Assembly: GCA_021166815.1 (NCBI GenBank)
Contig: JAJPEO010000089.1
Location: 1 to 6,816 of the forward strand
Direction of reading: 5' to 3'
Length of the DNA stretch: 6,816 nucleotides
Source of the DNA: Nocardioides sp.
GTDB lineage: Bacteria > Actinomycetota > Actinomycetes > Propionibacteriales > Nocardioidaceae
The notes under the pieces are model-generated. The model ran no database searches. It was not told the origin of the DNA and saw nothing but the letters and a program-made list of their open reading frames with translations. Positions 6,287 through 6,816 of the stretch are shown piece by piece; positions within the stretch are counted from its first letter, which is position 1, and each line of letters begins with the position of its first letter. The translations under genes and the position numbers were made by a program.

Positions 6287-6816
6287 TCACTGCGTCAGGT
6301 CGTCCTCCATGTGCTCGATGTCGCGGAAGCCGGTCTTCTTGGCGAAGAAGGCTCGGTTGACCATCCAGTTGAGCGCCCACAGGGCCACGCCCAGCGCGAT
6401 CATCCCGCCCGCGACCTTGTAGACCAGGGGGTCCCGCTCGCCCCACGGGATGACGATCAGGGCGATCGACAGCACGGCGCCGAGGACCGGCGTGGGGCCC
6501 GGTGAGCGGAAGAAGCCCTCCGTGCGGTCCTTGCGCAGGACCAGGCAAGCCACGTTGACCACGGTGAACACCGCCAGCAGCAGCAGTGCGGTGGTGGTGG
6601 AGAGCTGGGTCACGACCGGGGAGTCCGAGCGGGTGGCGACGTAGTAGATCAGGCCCAGCGCGAGGGTGGTGGTGAACAGGATGGAGACCCACGGGGCACG
6701 GCGGCGGGGCGACACCTTGCCGAGCGGGCGGGGCAGCACCTCCTGGTTGGCCAGGCCGTAGAGAAGGCGGCTGGCCATCAGCATGTTGATCAGCGCGGTG
6801 TTCGCGACGGCGAACA
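6287..6816 (-). CDS. APC-superfamily amino acid permease, C-terminal part (5' end outside window)
   Basis: The frame is open to the right edge of the window, so only the last 175 or so residues are seen and the true start lies outside. The first visible stretch, FAVANTALINMLMASRLLYGLANQEVLPRPLGK in short, contains the SRxLYxxAxxxxLP motif of the amino acid-polyamine-organocation family, where a helix leads into a cytoplasmic loop. The loop then carries VSPRRRAPW, the usual 'P-x-x-x-(T/A)-P' signature. About four further membrane helices follow (ILFTTTLALGLIYYVA; TTALLLLAVFTVVNVACLVL; PVLGAVLSIALIVIP; a final one near ALGVALWALNWMV), then a cytoplasmic tail ending in acidic EDDLTQ. It should import or exchange amino acids at the cytoplasmic membrane; the substrate cannot be told from this part. 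Its proximity to aroG and ltaE fits amino-acid metabolism, but a hairpin after the stop suggests a separate transcript. Confidence 0.9.
   Translation of the reverse strand, partial: FAVANTALINMLMASRLLYGLANQEVLPRPLGKVSPRRRAPWVSILFTTTLALGLIYYVATRSDSPVVTQLSTTTALLLLAVFTVVNVACLVLRKDRTEGFFRSPGPTPVLGAVLSIALIVIPWGERDPLVYKVAGGMIALGVALWALNWMVNRAFFAKKTGFRDIEHMEDDLTQ

Noticed and set aside
4808..6505. A 565-codon stop-free reading frame on the plus strand, antisense to aroG and parts of its neighbours
   Set aside because: It has a low-complexity V/D/G/L/A-rich product without recognisable domains. It runs across two real gene boundaries and mirrors the GC-rich third positions of aroG, so it is a shadow frame.
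1..6816. Search for a new defence, mobile or biosynthetic system
   Set aside because: All gene products except the zinc-ribbon protein fall in familiar housekeeping or transport families, with no integrase, transposase, direct-repeat array or compositional break visible.

Overview
The window is very GC-rich, uses almost only G/C-ending codons, and has GTG start codons preceded by TANNNT -10 elements. Its gene content (a PASTA-kinase tail, a class II DAHP synthase, leaderless-type promoters) points to a chromosomal segment of a high-GC actinobacterium. A Nocardioides- or Streptomyces-like lineage is my guess from protein flavour, not something I could test. There are no signs of mobile DNA, RNA genes or CRISPR, and no intergenic gap longer than about 60 bases.

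Plus strand, left half. The window opens inside a membrane-anchored PASTA-repeat protein that reads as the C-terminal half of a Stk1/PknB/PknL-type Ser/Thr kinase (3-1157). Its stop codon overlaps the start of endonuclease IV (nfo, 1157-2059) by one base. The nfo 3' end overlaps the start of an EamA/DMT-family exporter-like protein (2052-2942) by eight bases. These three form a tight, probably translationally coupled operon. Next comes a separately promoted gene (2971-3813) for a zinc-ribbon / single-TM / discoidin-like surface protein of unknown role. It ends at a hairpin shared with the convergent gene that follows.

Minus strand, right half. Reading right to left are the C-terminal part of an APC-family amino acid permease (6287 to window end), class II DAHP synthase (aroG, 4892-6229), and a low-specificity L-threonine aldolase (ltaE, 3838-4845). 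All three concern amino-acid uptake or metabolism. However, aroG and ltaE each have their own leaderless-looking promoter, and candidate terminators lie after the permease and after aroG, so they are probably separate transcripts.

Overall this is mostly housekeeping sequence. The kinase/aroG proximity recalls the pknL-aroG (Rv2176-Rv2178c) neighbourhood of Mycobacterium tuberculosis. I did not find a convincing new multi-gene system. The points most worth checking are the zinc-ribbon/discoidin membrane protein, the recurring leaderless promoter signature at three genes, and the coupling of a signalling kinase, a DNA-repair nuclease and a transporter.
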